Positions 42,888 to 52,304 are shown, counted from the first letter of the stretch. The stretch is 64,000 nt of DNA from CAG-390 sp045546615 (GCA_045546615.1 JAZQDD010000060.1:1-64000); one strand, 5' to 3'. Made by a program: numbers and translations. The notes: a model not told the origin generated them from the sequence alone.

Positions 42888-45800
42888 ATGGTCAAACTGA
42901 TTTACGGTGATACAGGAAGCGGAAAGAGCGAATACATTCTTTCCTGCCTTGAAAAAGATGCACGTGAGGGAGTTGAGGCTATGTTGATAGTCCCCGAGCA
43001 ACAAACGGTTGCCGCGGAGCGCGAGCTTCTTGAACGCCTTCCCGCATCGGCACAGCTCAATATAGAGGTGCTGAATTTCTCCCGTCTTGCGAACCGCGTG
43101 TTTCGCAAGGCAGGGGGGCTTATATACAATTACGCAAGCGCGGGTCAACGCAATCTTATAATGTGGCGTGCGCTGTGCCAATGCGCCCCTCTGCTTACTG
43201 AATACTATGACAGAGCATCCACGGACCGTTCCCTGCCTTCAACCATGCTTTCAATAACGAAGGAACTTTCGGCATCGGGAATATCCCCCGAACAGCTTGA
43301 GCAATTTTGCGCGGAGCTGCCCGAATCGACTCTGCGCAGAAAGCTATCGGACATTTCAACGGTCAGCGCGGCTTACCGTCTACTGCTCTCGCAAAGCCAC
43401 ACCGACCCCGCAAGCGACCTTGACCGTCTGTGTCAGCTCCTTGATACCACGGCACGCTCCTTCTTTTCGGGAATGCACGTATACATGGACTCGTTTTACA
43501 GCCTTACAGGGCAGGAACACGCCGTCGTCAGGCGCATAATCAGCACGGCGCAGAGCTTCACGGCAACCGTTCCCCTGCCCTCCCCCACGTATCGCGGTAT
43601 CGACACCGCCTCCATCAGAGATTATTCGGACAAGCTTCGCGCTGATGCCGCAGGATTCGGCGGTGATGTGGAAACTGTCACGCTTTGCGAAAATCACCGC
43701 GCCGCTACACCCACCTTAAAACTGCTCGCCCAAAAGCTCTGGCAAATGGATGAGGACATCACCCATGATAAAAACAGCGAGGATGACGGCAGTCTTGAGC
43801 TTTGGCAAGCGTCTGACGTTTATGATGAGGCTGAAGCGGCGGCGGCAAGGGTAAAAGCCCTACTTGAGGACGGTTACCGTTGCAAAGACATAACCGTTAT
43901 CGCCCGTGACGCATCAAAATACCGCGGAATTCTCGACACCGCCTTTGACACGATGGGCGTTCCGTATTATTTTTCCGAAAAGCGCGACCTTTCCACAAGC
44001 CCGCTATCCCGACTCATCCTCTCCGCCCTGCGCATCAAGCAATTCGGGTGGAAACGCGAGGACGTTATCGCGCATCTGAAAACGGGAATGCTTGATATTT
44101 CCCCCAAAGATGCGGATCTGTTTGAGGAATACACGGCAAAATGGAGCATAAGCGGCAAAAAGCTCTCCGCCGAGGGCGAGTGGACCATGAATCCCGACGG
44201 TTATAACGCCTCGCTCTCTCCGCGCGGCGAGGAAAAGCTATCCGCCGCAAACAGAGTACATAGCTTTTTGCTTGAAAAGCTGAAAAAATATTTTGCTGAA
44301 TTGAGCGCCGCCGAAAGCTGTGCCGAGCTTTGCCGCGCCACCCTCGCTTACATCGAGGATTCGGGCGCACCAAACAGGCTAAAGGAGCTTTCCATGCGCG
44401 AGCTTGCCGCCGCCAAGAACAGAGAAGCCGCCGAGACCGCGAGAACGTATGATGCGTTTCTCACGGTGCTGGACGAGCTGTGCGAGTGCTTTGGAGACGG
44501 TAAGAAACCCGAAATATCCGAGTTTGCCTTTGCGCTGAACACTCTTCTTGAGGAAACCCAAATGGGAAGCATCCCCACATCAAGCGACGAGGTAAGCGTC
44601 GGAAGCGCAAATATGATACGCGCCTCGGGAGCGAGAGCCGTTATAATTCTCGGCGCTTGTGACGGAGAATTTCCCGCCGCCGCTATGGGGGGCGGTCTGC
44701 TTTCGGCGGCGGAGCGCGAGGAGCTGATAGCACGTTCGCTCCCCATTTCGGGAAGCCGAGAGTTTGACTCCGCAGACGAGCTTTTCTTTTTCCGCCGTGC
44801 GATAGGCTCTGCTGTTGACAAGGTCATCGTTTACACGCGGACAAGCGCGGCTCCTTCCGTTGCTTTTGTGCGCCTTTGTGAAATATATCCAAACGTCAAG
44901 GTCAAAAGCACCGCGGAGCATCTGTTTGAACGCATCAGAACCGCGGCTTCCGCATCCGAATACGCTCCCTTGCTTGACGGCACTGCCGCAGGTGAGGCTA
45001 TACGGCGCGCACTTGGTGAGAGCGCAAACAACAGCGTCCCCGTAAGTGCGGAGAACGACGAGCTTTCCGCCGAGGTCGCGGGGCTTGTGTACGGAAACCA
45101 TCTTGCGCTTAGCCAGACGAAGCTTGAGAGCTTTACCAAGTGTCATTTTGCCTATTGTTGCAACTACCTGCTTTCGCTTGACGACGGTAAAAAAGCGGAA
45201 TTCAGCGCAGACAGCATAGGAACTTTCGTGCATTTCATCCTTGAAAAATATTTCATCGAGGTATTTATACACCGTGGCGGAGAATTTCCAAGCGAAAAGG
45301 AAAAGTCATCTATAATAGAAAAATACACGTCTCAATACGCCGCAGAGCATCTCCCTACCGATGCGGGGCGTAGAGTTGAGTACATGACTCACCGTTTGCG
45401 CCGTCTCGCCACTCTGATTATCGAGGATATTGAAAACGAGCTTTCCGACACAGACTTCAAGCCCGAGGCGTTTGAGCTTTCAATCGGGCGCGACATTCCC
45501 TCTCCCCAAATAATTCTTGATGACAACAGCCGCGTTACCCTTGGCGGAAAGATAGACCGCGTAGACGTGTTCCGCCACGGCGGTAAGGCTTATTTGCGCG
45601 CCGTAGATTATAAGACGGGGAAAAAGCTATTCTCCATTGGCGATATAGATAAAAAGAAAAATCTACAGCTTCTGCTTTACCTTTACGCCCTGACCGATGC
45701 CTCATACGGCGGCGATAGCGTACCTGCGGCGATATCATATCTGTCCGCAAGCTCCGAGCAGACAAGTGTCAAGGGCGGTGCGGATGAGCTTTTCATCAAA

Positions 45801-46103
45801 AAAAGCGTCGTTGATGAATTCAAGCGAAGCGGACTGATACTTGATAACGAGGAGGTGATCACGGCTGTGAGCCACTCGGCAGACCCGAGATATCTGATGG
45901 TGACGGGCAGAAAGAAAACGCCCCCCACCGTTACGGCGGAAGCGTTTGATTACCTCAATGATAAAATAAAAACCATACTTAAAGAAGTAGCCACGGATAT
46001 GCGCCGCGGTTGTGCCGAAGCACGCCCATCCGAGGACGAGGATTGCAGATACTGCGCGTACAATATGATATGCCGCGCGGCAAAAAAGAGCAAAAATTAT
46101 TGA
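42888..46103 (+). CDS. addB: AddB subunit of the AddAB helicase-nuclease
   Basis: A 1071-residue subunit of the Bacillota counterpart of RecBCD, which processes double-strand ends for homologous recombination. The N-terminus has the Walker A GDTGSGKSEY (about 8-17). The C-terminal RecB-type nuclease is present: LRAVDYKTGKKLF with the active-site Asp and Lys, and iron-sulfur cysteines, one in the FTKCHFAYC region and three in DCRYCAYNMIC (C-x2-C-x5-C), as in AddB. ATG at 42888 follows AGGAG. It ends 12 bases before addA, the usual order. Confidence 0.95.
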   Translation: MVKLIYGDTGSGKSEYILSCLEKDAREGVEAMLIVPEQQTVAAERELLERLPASAQLNIEVLNFSRLANRVFRKAGGLIYNYASAGQRNLIMWRALCQCAPLLTEYYDRASTDRSLPSTMLSITKELSASGISPEQLEQFCAELPESTLRRKLSDISTVSAAYRLLLSQSHTDPASDLDRLCQLLDTTARSFFSGMHVYMDSFYSLTGQEHAVVRRIISTAQSFTATVPLPSPTYRGIDTASIRDYSDKLRADAAGFGGDVETVTLCENHRAATPTLKLLAQKLWQMDEDITHDKNSEDDGSLELWQASDVYDEAEAAAARVKALLEDGYRCKDITVIARDASKYRGILDTAFDTMGVPYYFSEKRDLSTSPLSRLILSALRIKQFGWKREDVIAHLKTGMLDISPKDADLFEEYTAKWSISGKKLSAEGEWTMNPDGYNASLSPRGEEKLSAANRVHSFLLEKLKKYFAELSAAESCAELCRATLAYIEDSGAPNRLKELSMRELAAAKNREAAETARTYDAFLTVLDELCECFGDGKKPEISEFAFALNTLLEETQMGSIPTSSDEVSVGSANMIRASGARAVIILGACDGEFPAAAMGGGLLSAAEREELIARSLPISGSREFDSADELFFFRRAIGSAVDKVIVYTRTSAAPSVAFVRLCEIYPNVKVKSTAEHLFERIRTAASASEYAPLLDGTAAGEAIRRALGESANNSVPVSAENDELSAEVAGLVYGNHLALSQTKLESFTKCHFAYCCNYLLSLDDGKKAEFSADSIGTFVHFILEKYFIEVFIHRGGEFPSEKEKSSIIEKYTSQYAAEHLPTDAGRRVEYMTHRLRRLATLIIEDIENELSDTDFKPEAFELSIGRDIPSPQIILDDNSRVTLGGKIDRVDVFRHGGKAYLRAVDYKTGKKLFSIGDIDKKKNLQLLLYLYALTDASYGGDSVPAAISYLSASSEQTSVKGGADELFIKKSVVDEFKRSGLILDNEEVITAVSHSADPRYLMVTGRKKTPPTVTAEAFDYLNDKIKTILKEVATDMRRGCAEARPSEDEDCRYCAYNMICRAAKKSKNY

Positions 46104-46115
46104 TGGAGGCAGAAA

Positions 46116-49100
46116 ATGAATGAAATAAAGCTGACAGCGGCTCAACAGCTTGCAGTTGACCTTCGCAAAAGAAGCATTCTCGTTTCTGCCGCCGCAGGCT
46201 CGGGAAAGACCGCCACGCTGACCAAAAGGATAATAGCCCTGCTCACCGACAAGAACTCCCCCGCGGACATCTCGGATATGCTCATAGTTACGTTCACGAG
46301 AAAGGCGGCAGGTGAGCTTAAAACGAGGATAACCAAAGCCCTCGCCGAGGCTCTCGCGGCTGACCGTTCAAACCGCCACCTCTCGCGCCAGCTTACGTCT
46401 GTGGGAAGTGCGCGGATATGCACCATAGACTCGTACTACAAGAGCATTGTAGATGCTAATTTCCAACGGCTTGGAATATCATCTTCTTTCCGATTGTCCG
46501 ACGAAAGCGAGCTTGCGCCCATGCGTCTGTCGCTGATGAATGCCGCCATTGACAGGGCATATTCGGTATACGAGGATTTTGGAGCATTCTGCGACGAACT
46601 GACAACGGCAAAGAGCGATGCACGGCTTGCGCAAACTCTGCTCGATATCTCAAAAAAGCTCTCTGCCGTTCCGGACGGAGTGAAATATTTAAATGACTGC
46701 GCCGCGCTATATGAACAAGAGGCAAATATGCCGTTTTTTGAAAGCCGCGCGGGAAAGTCCATGCTAAAAACCTGCACCGAAACGCTCAATGCGTATCTTT
46801 CACGCGGCAATGCCGCCTTGCGCCTTATTGACGAAAATCCCGAGGCAGAGCCGCGCCGCGCCGCACTCCAAAACGATTGCGACACTATCAAATCAACGCT
46901 TGAAGCTCTCGAGGGGAAAAATTACACTGCGGCACAAAGCTGTATTTCCAATTACACACCTATAAAAATCGGAAATGCAAAAGAGAAAAATGAGATAACC
47001 GAGGCAGTAAAAGCCGAAAGAGACGAGCTAAAGGACTATCTGCTCAAGCTAAAGGCGGGATTTTTCGCTTTTAGTGAAAATGACCTTCCTTGGATAATGA
47101 ACAAAAGCGCATGGTTTTGCCGTATGCTTGCCAACATCCTCGGCGATTTCGCCGCCGCATACCGCGACGAAAAGCTCGCGCTCTCCGTATGCGAATTTTC
47201 AGACCTGCGCCGCTTCGTACGCACGCTCTTCATAGGCGAGGACCGAAAGCCGACACGCCTCGCTATTGAGGAAAGCAAAAAATTTACGCATATTTTCGTT
47301 GACGAATATCAGGACACCGACATGATTCAGGACGAAATATTCCGCGCCATAAGCCGCAATAATCTCTTTCTTGTCGGAGATATCAAGCAAAGCATTTATT
47401 CCTTCCGACAGGCTGAACCCGCCGTGTTTGCCGCATACCGCAATAATTTCCCCATTTACAATGCTGATGCGGATATGGGTGACGGCTCGCCCACCTCAAT
47501 ATTCATGTCGGAAAATTTCCGTTGCTCAAAAAACATCATAGACTTTACAAACGGCGTATGCTCATATCTGTTTTGCGAATCGGAAAAGGGTGCGCCCGAT
47601 GCGGGCATAGGCTACCTGCCCGAGGATGACCTGCGCTTTGCGCGCGGCACAAACACAGAACTTCCCGTACGCATTGCCGTAGCAGAGACCGTACGAAAAA
47701 AAGCCTCGGATAATAGCGAGGAAGAAAGCTCAAACGATGGCGAAAGCACAAGCGGAATAGAGTGCGAAATAGCTTTTGTGGTTTCAGAGATAAAACGTCT
47801 CCTTTCAGACGGATATCTCCCCGACGGCAAGAAAATCACTCCGGGAAATATCGCCGTGCTTGCGCGGGCAAACTCCACCTGCACAAAGATGGCAGAGGCT
47901 CTTGCGCGCGAGGGCATTCGCTACGCCAATAGCGTAGGAAGCGACCTTTTTGAAAACCCCGAGGTGCTTTTAATGCTGTCTTTGCTGTCCGCATGCGATA
48001 ACCCGAGACGCGACCTTGCGCTTGCGGGAGCTTTGCGCTCACCTATATTTAATTTTTCACTCTCCGACCTTGTGAAGATCCGCCTTGGCAGGAGAGATAT
48101 GTCGCTGTATGATGCAATGCTCGAATACGCCGAGGATAATCCCGACGGCGAGCTATCCGCTCGTTGCCGCAAGGCAAGCCGCCGCCTTGAGGACTACCGC
48201 ACAAGCGCAGAGGCAATGCCCGTACATAGGTTTATAAAATATCTCTGGCAGGACACGGGTGCGCTGATATACGCAGGCTCGTCTCCCGAATCCCGCAGAC
48301 GCACACCCGCCGAGAGGCGAAAAAATCTGCAACAGCTATACGAGTATGCGAGAAAGTACGAGGCTTCCGCCTTCAGAAGCCTGCATGATTTCGTTGACTA
48401 CATATACGGTATAATCGAAAACGATACCGAGATGAAGACCGAGGATATAACCGACGAAAGCACCGTAAACATCATGTCGGTACACAAATCCAAGGGACTT
48501 GAATTTCCCGTTGTATTCTTCATAAACTCGGCAAGTGACCTGTCGCGGCGTGACAGCTCACCGCCGATAGTATTTACCACCGACGACAACATAGGACTTA
48601 CCGCAAAGCTCAAAGACAGCTCGGGGCTTGGAATCTTTGATACCCCCACAAGGCTTGCCGCGGCGGAAAAGGTGGACGCGCGAAGTCTTGACGAGGCGAT
48701 CCGCGTGCTGTACGTTGCGCTTACACGCGCCAGAGATATGCTCTACATCACGGCATCGGGCGGCAAAAACTTTTTGGAAGCAACGCGTTCGGCGGCAAAG
48801 CGGCGCTCAATGGCAGGTGGACGCACGGCTCTTGCCGAAAAACGTTCGCTCTTTGCGTGGATAATGCTTGCGCTCGAGGCAGGAAAAGGGCTTGGCAGTT
48901 ATACCATAGAAGAAATAAGACCTGCAAGCACCGAGGATAATATTCAAAATGATAACGCCCCCCAGCCGCTTAATGAGGACGAGATCGAAACGATGAGAGC
49001 CGAGCTTTGCCGCAGATTCGACTATACCTATCCGCACACAGCTATATCCCAAATCCCCGCCAAGCTCTCTGTTTCACGGCTTTATCCCGAGGCCCTTGAC

Positions 49101-49742
49101 CAGACGGATGATACGGACGCTCTCCTGCGCAAGGTTGAGGAATCCGAGCCGAGAACTCCGCGCTTTATGGGCGGCGGAAACGATGCCGCGGAACGCGGAA
49201 CGGCTACACACCTGTTTATGCAGTTTTGCGATTTTGAAAGACTCGGAACAAGCGAGGAGTCGGCGCGCCAAGAGGCGGACCGTCTGCTTGCCGAGGGCTT
49301 TATTCCGCAAAACGCACGCGACATAATTCGCTTTGACGAGGTTGCCGCATTTGCAAAAAGCTCGCTTATCGGGGAAATTCTCCGCGCCAAAAAGGTGTAC
49401 CGTGAACAAAGATTCAACGTCTTTCTCGATGCGAAGGATTTTACCGCCTCACCCGAGTTTTCGGACAAGCTGGACGGTGAAAAGCTCCTTGTGCAGGGTG
49501 TAATAGACCTTTTCTTTGTCGATGGCGATGGTAAAATAGTCCTTTGCGATTACAAGACAGACCGCCTTACGCGAGATGAGCTGAAAAACCCCGCGCTTGC
49601 GCAAAAAACGCTTACCGAGCGACACGCTGAACAGCTTGGCTACTACTCGATGGCGCTTGAGCGTATTATGGGGCGCCGCCCCGATAGAGTGTGCATCTTC
49701 TCGCTCCACGCGGGACGGGAATTTGATGCATTGTGTCCATAA
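46116..49742 (+). CDS. addA: AddA subunit of the AddAB helicase-nuclease
   Basis: A 1208-residue UvrD-like helicase and nuclease. Motifs: Walker A VSAAAGSGKTATL (about 23-35), motif Ia TFTRKAAGELK, motif II DEYQDTDMIQ, motif III GDIKQSIYSFRQAEP, motif V VHKSKGLEFPVVF, motif VI VALTRARDML, and the C-terminal nuclease block IVLCDYKTDRLTRDE with active-site Asp and Lys. GGAGG precedes the ATG. The stop codon TAA (49740-49742) lies in the loop of the first hairpin of the downstream array, so the array begins inside the coding sequence end. Confidence 0.96.
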   Translation: MNEIKLTAAQQLAVDLRKRSILVSAAAGSGKTATLTKRIIALLTDKNSPADISDMLIVTFTRKAAGELKTRITKALAEALAADRSNRHLSRQLTSVGSARICTIDSYYKSIVDANFQRLGISSSFRLSDESELAPMRLSLMNAAIDRAYSVYEDFGAFCDELTTAKSDARLAQTLLDISKKLSAVPDGVKYLNDCAALYEQEANMPFFESRAGKSMLKTCTETLNAYLSRGNAALRLIDENPEAEPRRAALQNDCDTIKSTLEALEGKNYTAAQSCISNYTPIKIGNAKEKNEITEAVKAERDELKDYLLKLKAGFFAFSENDLPWIMNKSAWFCRMLANILGDFAAAYRDEKLALSVCEFSDLRRFVRTLFIGEDRKPTRLAIEESKKFTHIFVDEYQDTDMIQDEIFRAISRNNLFLVGDIKQSIYSFRQAEPAVFAAYRNNFPIYNADADMGDGSPTSIFMSENFRCSKNIIDFTNGVCSYLFCESEKGAPDAGIGYLPEDDLRFARGTNTELPVRIAVAETVRKKASDNSEEESSNDGESTSGIECEIAFVVSEIKRLLSDGYLPDGKKITPGNIAVLARANSTCTKMAEALAREGIRYANSVGSDLFENPEVLLMLSLLSACDNPRRDLALAGALRSPIFNFSLSDLVKIRLGRRDMSLYDAMLEYAEDNPDGELSARCRKASRRLEDYRTSAEAMPVHRFIKYLWQDTGALIYAGSSPESRRRTPAERRKNLQQLYEYARKYEASAFRSLHDFVDYIYGIIENDTEMKTEDITDESTVNIMSVHKSKGLEFPVVFFINSASDLSRRDSSPPIVFTTDDNIGLTAKLKDSSGLGIFDTPTRLAAAEKVDARSLDEAIRVLYVALTRARDMLYITASGGKNFLEATRSAAKRRSMAGGRTALAEKRSLFAWIMLALEAGKGLGSYTIEEIRPASTEDNIQNDNAPQPLNEDEIETMRAELCRRFDYTYPHTAISQIPAKLSVSRLYPEALDQTDDTDALLRKVEESEPRTPRFMGGGNDAAERGTATHLFMQFCDFERLGTSEESARQEADRLLAEGFIPQNARDIIRFDEVAAFAKSSLIGEILRAKKVYREQRFNVFLDAKDFTASPEFSDKLDGEKLLVQGVIDLFFVDGDGKIVLCDYKTDRLTRDELKNPALAQKTLTERHAEQLGYYSMALERIMGRRPDRVCIFSLHAGREFDALCP

Positions 49743-49920
49743 AGACACAATGCAATGAATTGCCCTACGGGCACGAATTGGCTAACGCCATGAATTGCAC
49801 CTACGGTGCATGAATTGCCTTCGGCATTATAAAAACGGGCAATTCAATTCATGAAATCGTAAGATTTCAAATCATGAAGCCGCAAGTCTTCAATTCATGA
49901 CGGCTTGCCGTCAATTCATT
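49728..49920. repeat. Hairpin array 1: variable stems, constant 5-nt linkers TGAAT then ATTCA
   Basis: Eight hairpins in 193 bases. First comes GCATTGTGTC/GACACAATGC, which contains the addA stop codon in its loop. Then TGCCC/GGGCA, TGGC/GCCA, TGCACC/GGTGCA and TGCC/GGCA, separated by linkers CGAAT, TGAAT and TGAAT. After a centre of about 20 bases come TGAAATC/GATTTCA, TGAAG/CTTCA and TGACGG/CCGTCA, separated and flanked by ATTCA (once AATCA). The second-half linkers are the reverse complement of the first-half ones, and AATGAATTG (49754-49762) is exactly complementary to CAATTCATT (49912-49920), so the whole block can also fold into one long branched structure. No coding sequence is seen. 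Confidence 0.9.
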
Positions 49921-49993
49921 TTTTGTTTTGGCACTTGTGAATGCCAAAAGGGCTGATTTAGCGCAGAACAAAAATACAAAAACAAGTGAAGAA

Positions 49994-50039
49994 AAAAGAC
50001 CGTTTTTTTCGTCCAAAAGGATGAAGAAAGCGGTCTTTT
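49994..50039 (+). terminator. Intrinsic terminator of the addBA operon
   Basis: AAAAGACCG and CGGTCTTTT close a long stem continued by TTTTTTTC/GAAGAAAG and GTCC/GGAT around AAAA. It lies after array 1. A smaller hairpin TTTTGGCA/TGCCAAAA (about 49925-49948) precedes it. Confidence 0.75.
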
Positions 50040-50044
50040 AGGTA

Positions 50045-50223
50045 GAAATCCTCACGGATTTCGATTTTTATATGTATTTTTTAGCCGCGCTCACGAAGTG
50101 AGCATATCGTGCGCCGAAGGCGCATATCGAACGCGGCGGCGCACAATGTGCGCCGCCGGCGTATATCGAAAATCCGCGGTAGCGGATTTATATCGATGCG
50201 TAGTGTCCGCACGGACACTACGC
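50045..50223. repeat. Hairpin array 2: variable stems joined by constant 6-nt linker ATATCG
   Basis: Five hairpins in a row: GCTCAC-GAA-GTGAGC (50089-50103), GCGCC-GAA-GGCGC (50111-50123), ACGC+GGCGGCGCAC-AAT-GTGCGCCGCC+GCGT (50131-50162, one bulge), AAATCCGC-GGTA-GCGGATTT (50170-50189) and GCGTAGTGTCCG-CA-CGGACACTACGC (50198-50223). The linker ATATCG is exact at 50104, 50124, 50163 and 50190. A related outlier GAAATCC-TCAC-GGATTTC lies at 50045-50062. Stems differ wholly in sequence yet pair perfectly. The last hairpin ends at the base next to the SDR stop codon. Confidence 0.92.
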
Positions 50224-50991
50224 TTATTTCTTCTGCTGTTTACACCAGATATTCATAACCAGCTTGTGCGGCAAGAGCTTTGTCAGCAGGACCTGCGCTC
50301 TTATCTGCTTGCCGCAGATGGAAACGTCCTTGCCCTTTTTCATATCGCGCATGGCTCTTGTGACCACTTGCTCGGCAGTATACATCCGATTATAGTAGGT
50401 GATGGTATCATCGTGAACGGCGTGGTCAAAGAATTCGGTCTTTACCCAACCCGGACACACAGCCATCATGCGAATGTCACGCCCCTGCGATTTAAGCTCG
50501 CGGTTGACGGCACGGGTAAAGCTCAAAACGTACGCCTTTGACGCGCCGTAAACTCCGATAAACGGCACGGGCTGAAATGAGGAAAGCGAGCCAAGCTGAT
50601 ATATCTTGCCGCCGTCCTTCATATAGGGCAGAGTAAGATACGTCATAGCCGTAAGCGCACGGCTGTTCAGCTCTATCATATCAAGCTGACGCTCAAGCTC
50701 CATTTCGCAAAATCCGCCAAAAAGTCCAAATCCTGCCGCATTCACAAGCACGGCAACCTCGGGCTTTTCGCCCTCAAGAAGCGCCTTGTACTCGTCAAGC
50801 GCATCTTTTTTAGTAAGGTCAAGCGGCAAAAGCCTTGCATTAACTGTGCCAAGCTCACCCGCAAGAGTGTCGAGCCTTTCGCGGCGGCGTGCGATGAGCC
50901 ACACCTCGTCAAAATGCTCGTCGGCGCATATCCTGCGTACAAATTCGCACCCCATACCCGATGACGCACCCGTAAAAACAGCAATTTTCAT
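50224..50991 (-). CDS. Short-chain dehydrogenase/reductase
   Basis: A 255-residue classical SDR. The cofactor-binding motif is TGASSGMG (8-15), NAAG is near 86, and the catalytic Ser-Tyr-Lys set is in LGSLSS and YGASKAYVLSF. The ARRRERL segment after the second strand favours NADPH. The product oxidises or reduces an alcohol or ketone; the substrate is unknown. It starts nine bases after the stop of the PFK gene with AAGGAG upstream, so both share the promoter at 52270-52298. The C-terminus has a hydrophobic, membrane-leaning tail (QVLLTKLLPHKLVMNIW). Confidence 0.9.
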   Translation of the reverse strand: MKIAVFTGASSGMGCEFVRRICADEHFDEVWLIARRRERLDTLAGELGTVNARLLPLDLTKKDALDEYKALLEGEKPEVAVLVNAAGFGLFGGFCEMELERQLDMIELNSRALTAMTYLTLPYMKDGGKIYQLGSLSSFQPVPFIGVYGASKAYVLSFTRAVNRELKSQGRDIRMMAVCPGWVKTEFFDHAVHDDTITYYNRMYTAEQVVTRAMRDMKKGKDVSICGKQIRAQVLLTKLLPHKLVMNIWCKQQKK

Positions 50992-51000
50992 TTTTTCTCC

Positions 51001-52239
51001 TTAAATAACGAAAAAGTTGGGGATACCGTCGGTATAGGTGGGCATCGCCTCACCCTTGATAAGCGGAAGCAGGTAGCGACAGCACTCATCCGTAACGTCA
51101 TTGCCCCTCTCGTTAATAAATTCGGGGTAAACGTGCTTTATCTTGTTTGCTATCTCGGAAACGTCGGCGTGTCCCACGCTGAAAGCGTACTTGCCGTCCT
51201 TTTCTTCTCTTACGATAGTCATCATCTCGCGCGTAACTCCCTCGGTTGCGGCGGCAACTGCAGCCTTTCCAACGGAAACGGACTCGGCAATATCCTGCGC
51301 CGAGGCAATGTGTGCCGCGCAACGCTGTGAGATATTAAGCTCAACGGAGCGCACCTTACAGCCGAGCTTTGCTCTGACGGCAAGCTCAAGCGCCTTGCCC
51401 GTGCCCGAAAGTTGCTTGTGACCAAAAACGTCGGTCGTACCAACGTCAACGCCCTCGCAGACGTATCTGCCGTCGGCAAAACGAACGCCCTCGGAAACGG
51501 CAATAACGACGTTGGGATGGCGTTCAAGCGCAGAGCTTACATCCTCAAAAAATGCATCCATATCAAACGCACGCTCGGGAAGGTAAACGTAATCGGGAGC
51601 AACGCCGTTTACCACTCTGCCGATAGCGGATGCGGCGGTGAGCCAGCCTGCGTCACGTCCCATTATCTCAACTATGGTAACTGCCTTGGTGGTATACACG
51701 GCGCAATCGCGGATAATTTCCTGCATGGTTACGGCAATATACTTTGCGGCAGAGCCAAAACCGGGGGTGTGGTCGGTCAGCACAAGGTCATTGTCGATGG
51801 TCTTGGGAACGCCCATAATACACATCTCGTAGTCGTGTCCCTTTGTATAAGCGGAAAGCTTGGCAACGGTATCCATGGAATCGTTGCCTCCGATATAAAA
51901 GAAATATCTGATATCGTATTTTTTGAAAATTTCAAGAAGTGCGGCGTACGTATCTTCTGCTCCGTCAGCATCGACTGCCGGCAGTTTTTTGCGGCAAGAG
52001 CCAAGTGCGGCGGCGGGCGTATGCTCAAGCAGAGTTATATTTTCCTCGTTTGCAAATATCTCGGAAAGGTTTACAAGCTTCTCCGCAAGAAGTCCCTCAA
52101 CACCATTGCGCATACCGTAAAGAGTTTTTATTTCATCAGCGGCAAGCGCCCCTCTGATAACACCTGCAAGAGTTGCGTTTATCGCCGCTGTAGGGCCTCC
52201 TGACTGACCTACTACTGCATTTCCATAAAGTTTTTTCAT
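51001..52239 (-). CDS. pfp: Phosphofructokinase, probably pyrophosphate-dependent
   Basis: A 412-residue member of the PFK family. The N-terminal GQSGGPTAAINATLAG binds the phosphate donor. The donor-specificity site reads GGNDSMDT, with Asp where ATP enzymes have Gly (GGDGS), and VPKTIDND carries the Lys typical of pyrophosphate enzymes; GRDAGWLTAASAI and a late SEG block complete the fold. It phosphorylates fructose 6-phosphate, reversibly if PPi is used. The first Asp of the usual GGDD is Asn here, as in a known subgroup. Own consensus promoter and AGGGGAT upstream of the start. Confidence 0.88.
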   Translation of the reverse strand: MKKLYGNAVVGQSGGPTAAINATLAGVIRGALAADEIKTLYGMRNGVEGLLAEKLVNLSEIFANEENITLLEHTPAAALGSCRKKLPAVDADGAEDTYAALLEIFKKYDIRYFFYIGGNDSMDTVAKLSAYTKGHDYEMCIMGVPKTIDNDLVLTDHTPGFGSAAKYIAVTMQEIIRDCAVYTTKAVTIVEIMGRDAGWLTAASAIGRVVNGVAPDYVYLPERAFDMDAFFEDVSSALERHPNVVIAVSEGVRFADGRYVCEGVDVGTTDVFGHKQLSGTGKALELAVRAKLGCKVRSVELNISQRCAAHIASAQDIAESVSVGKAAVAAATEGVTREMMTIVREEKDGKYAFSVGHADVSEIANKIKHVYPEFINERGNDVTDECCRYLLPLIKGEAMPTYTDGIPNFFVI

Positions 52240-52269
52240 AGCTATCCCCTATCAAAAAGATTTTATTCT

Positions 52270-52298
52270 ATTATACCTTGTATCTGTGCTTTTGTCAA
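52270..52298 (-). promoter_or_regulatory. Consensus promoter of the PFK-SDR operon
   Basis: On the minus strand TTGACA (52298-52293), 17 bases, TATAAT (52275-52270), about 30 bases before the PFK start. Confidence 0.85.
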
Positions 52299-52304
52299 TA
52301 CAGG

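Noticed and set aside
49728..50223. CRISPR array or integron attC array
   Set aside because: There is no constant repeat of 23-50 bases and no unique spacers; the constant parts are 5-6 bases and the variable parts are self-complementary. No cas or integrase gene is near.
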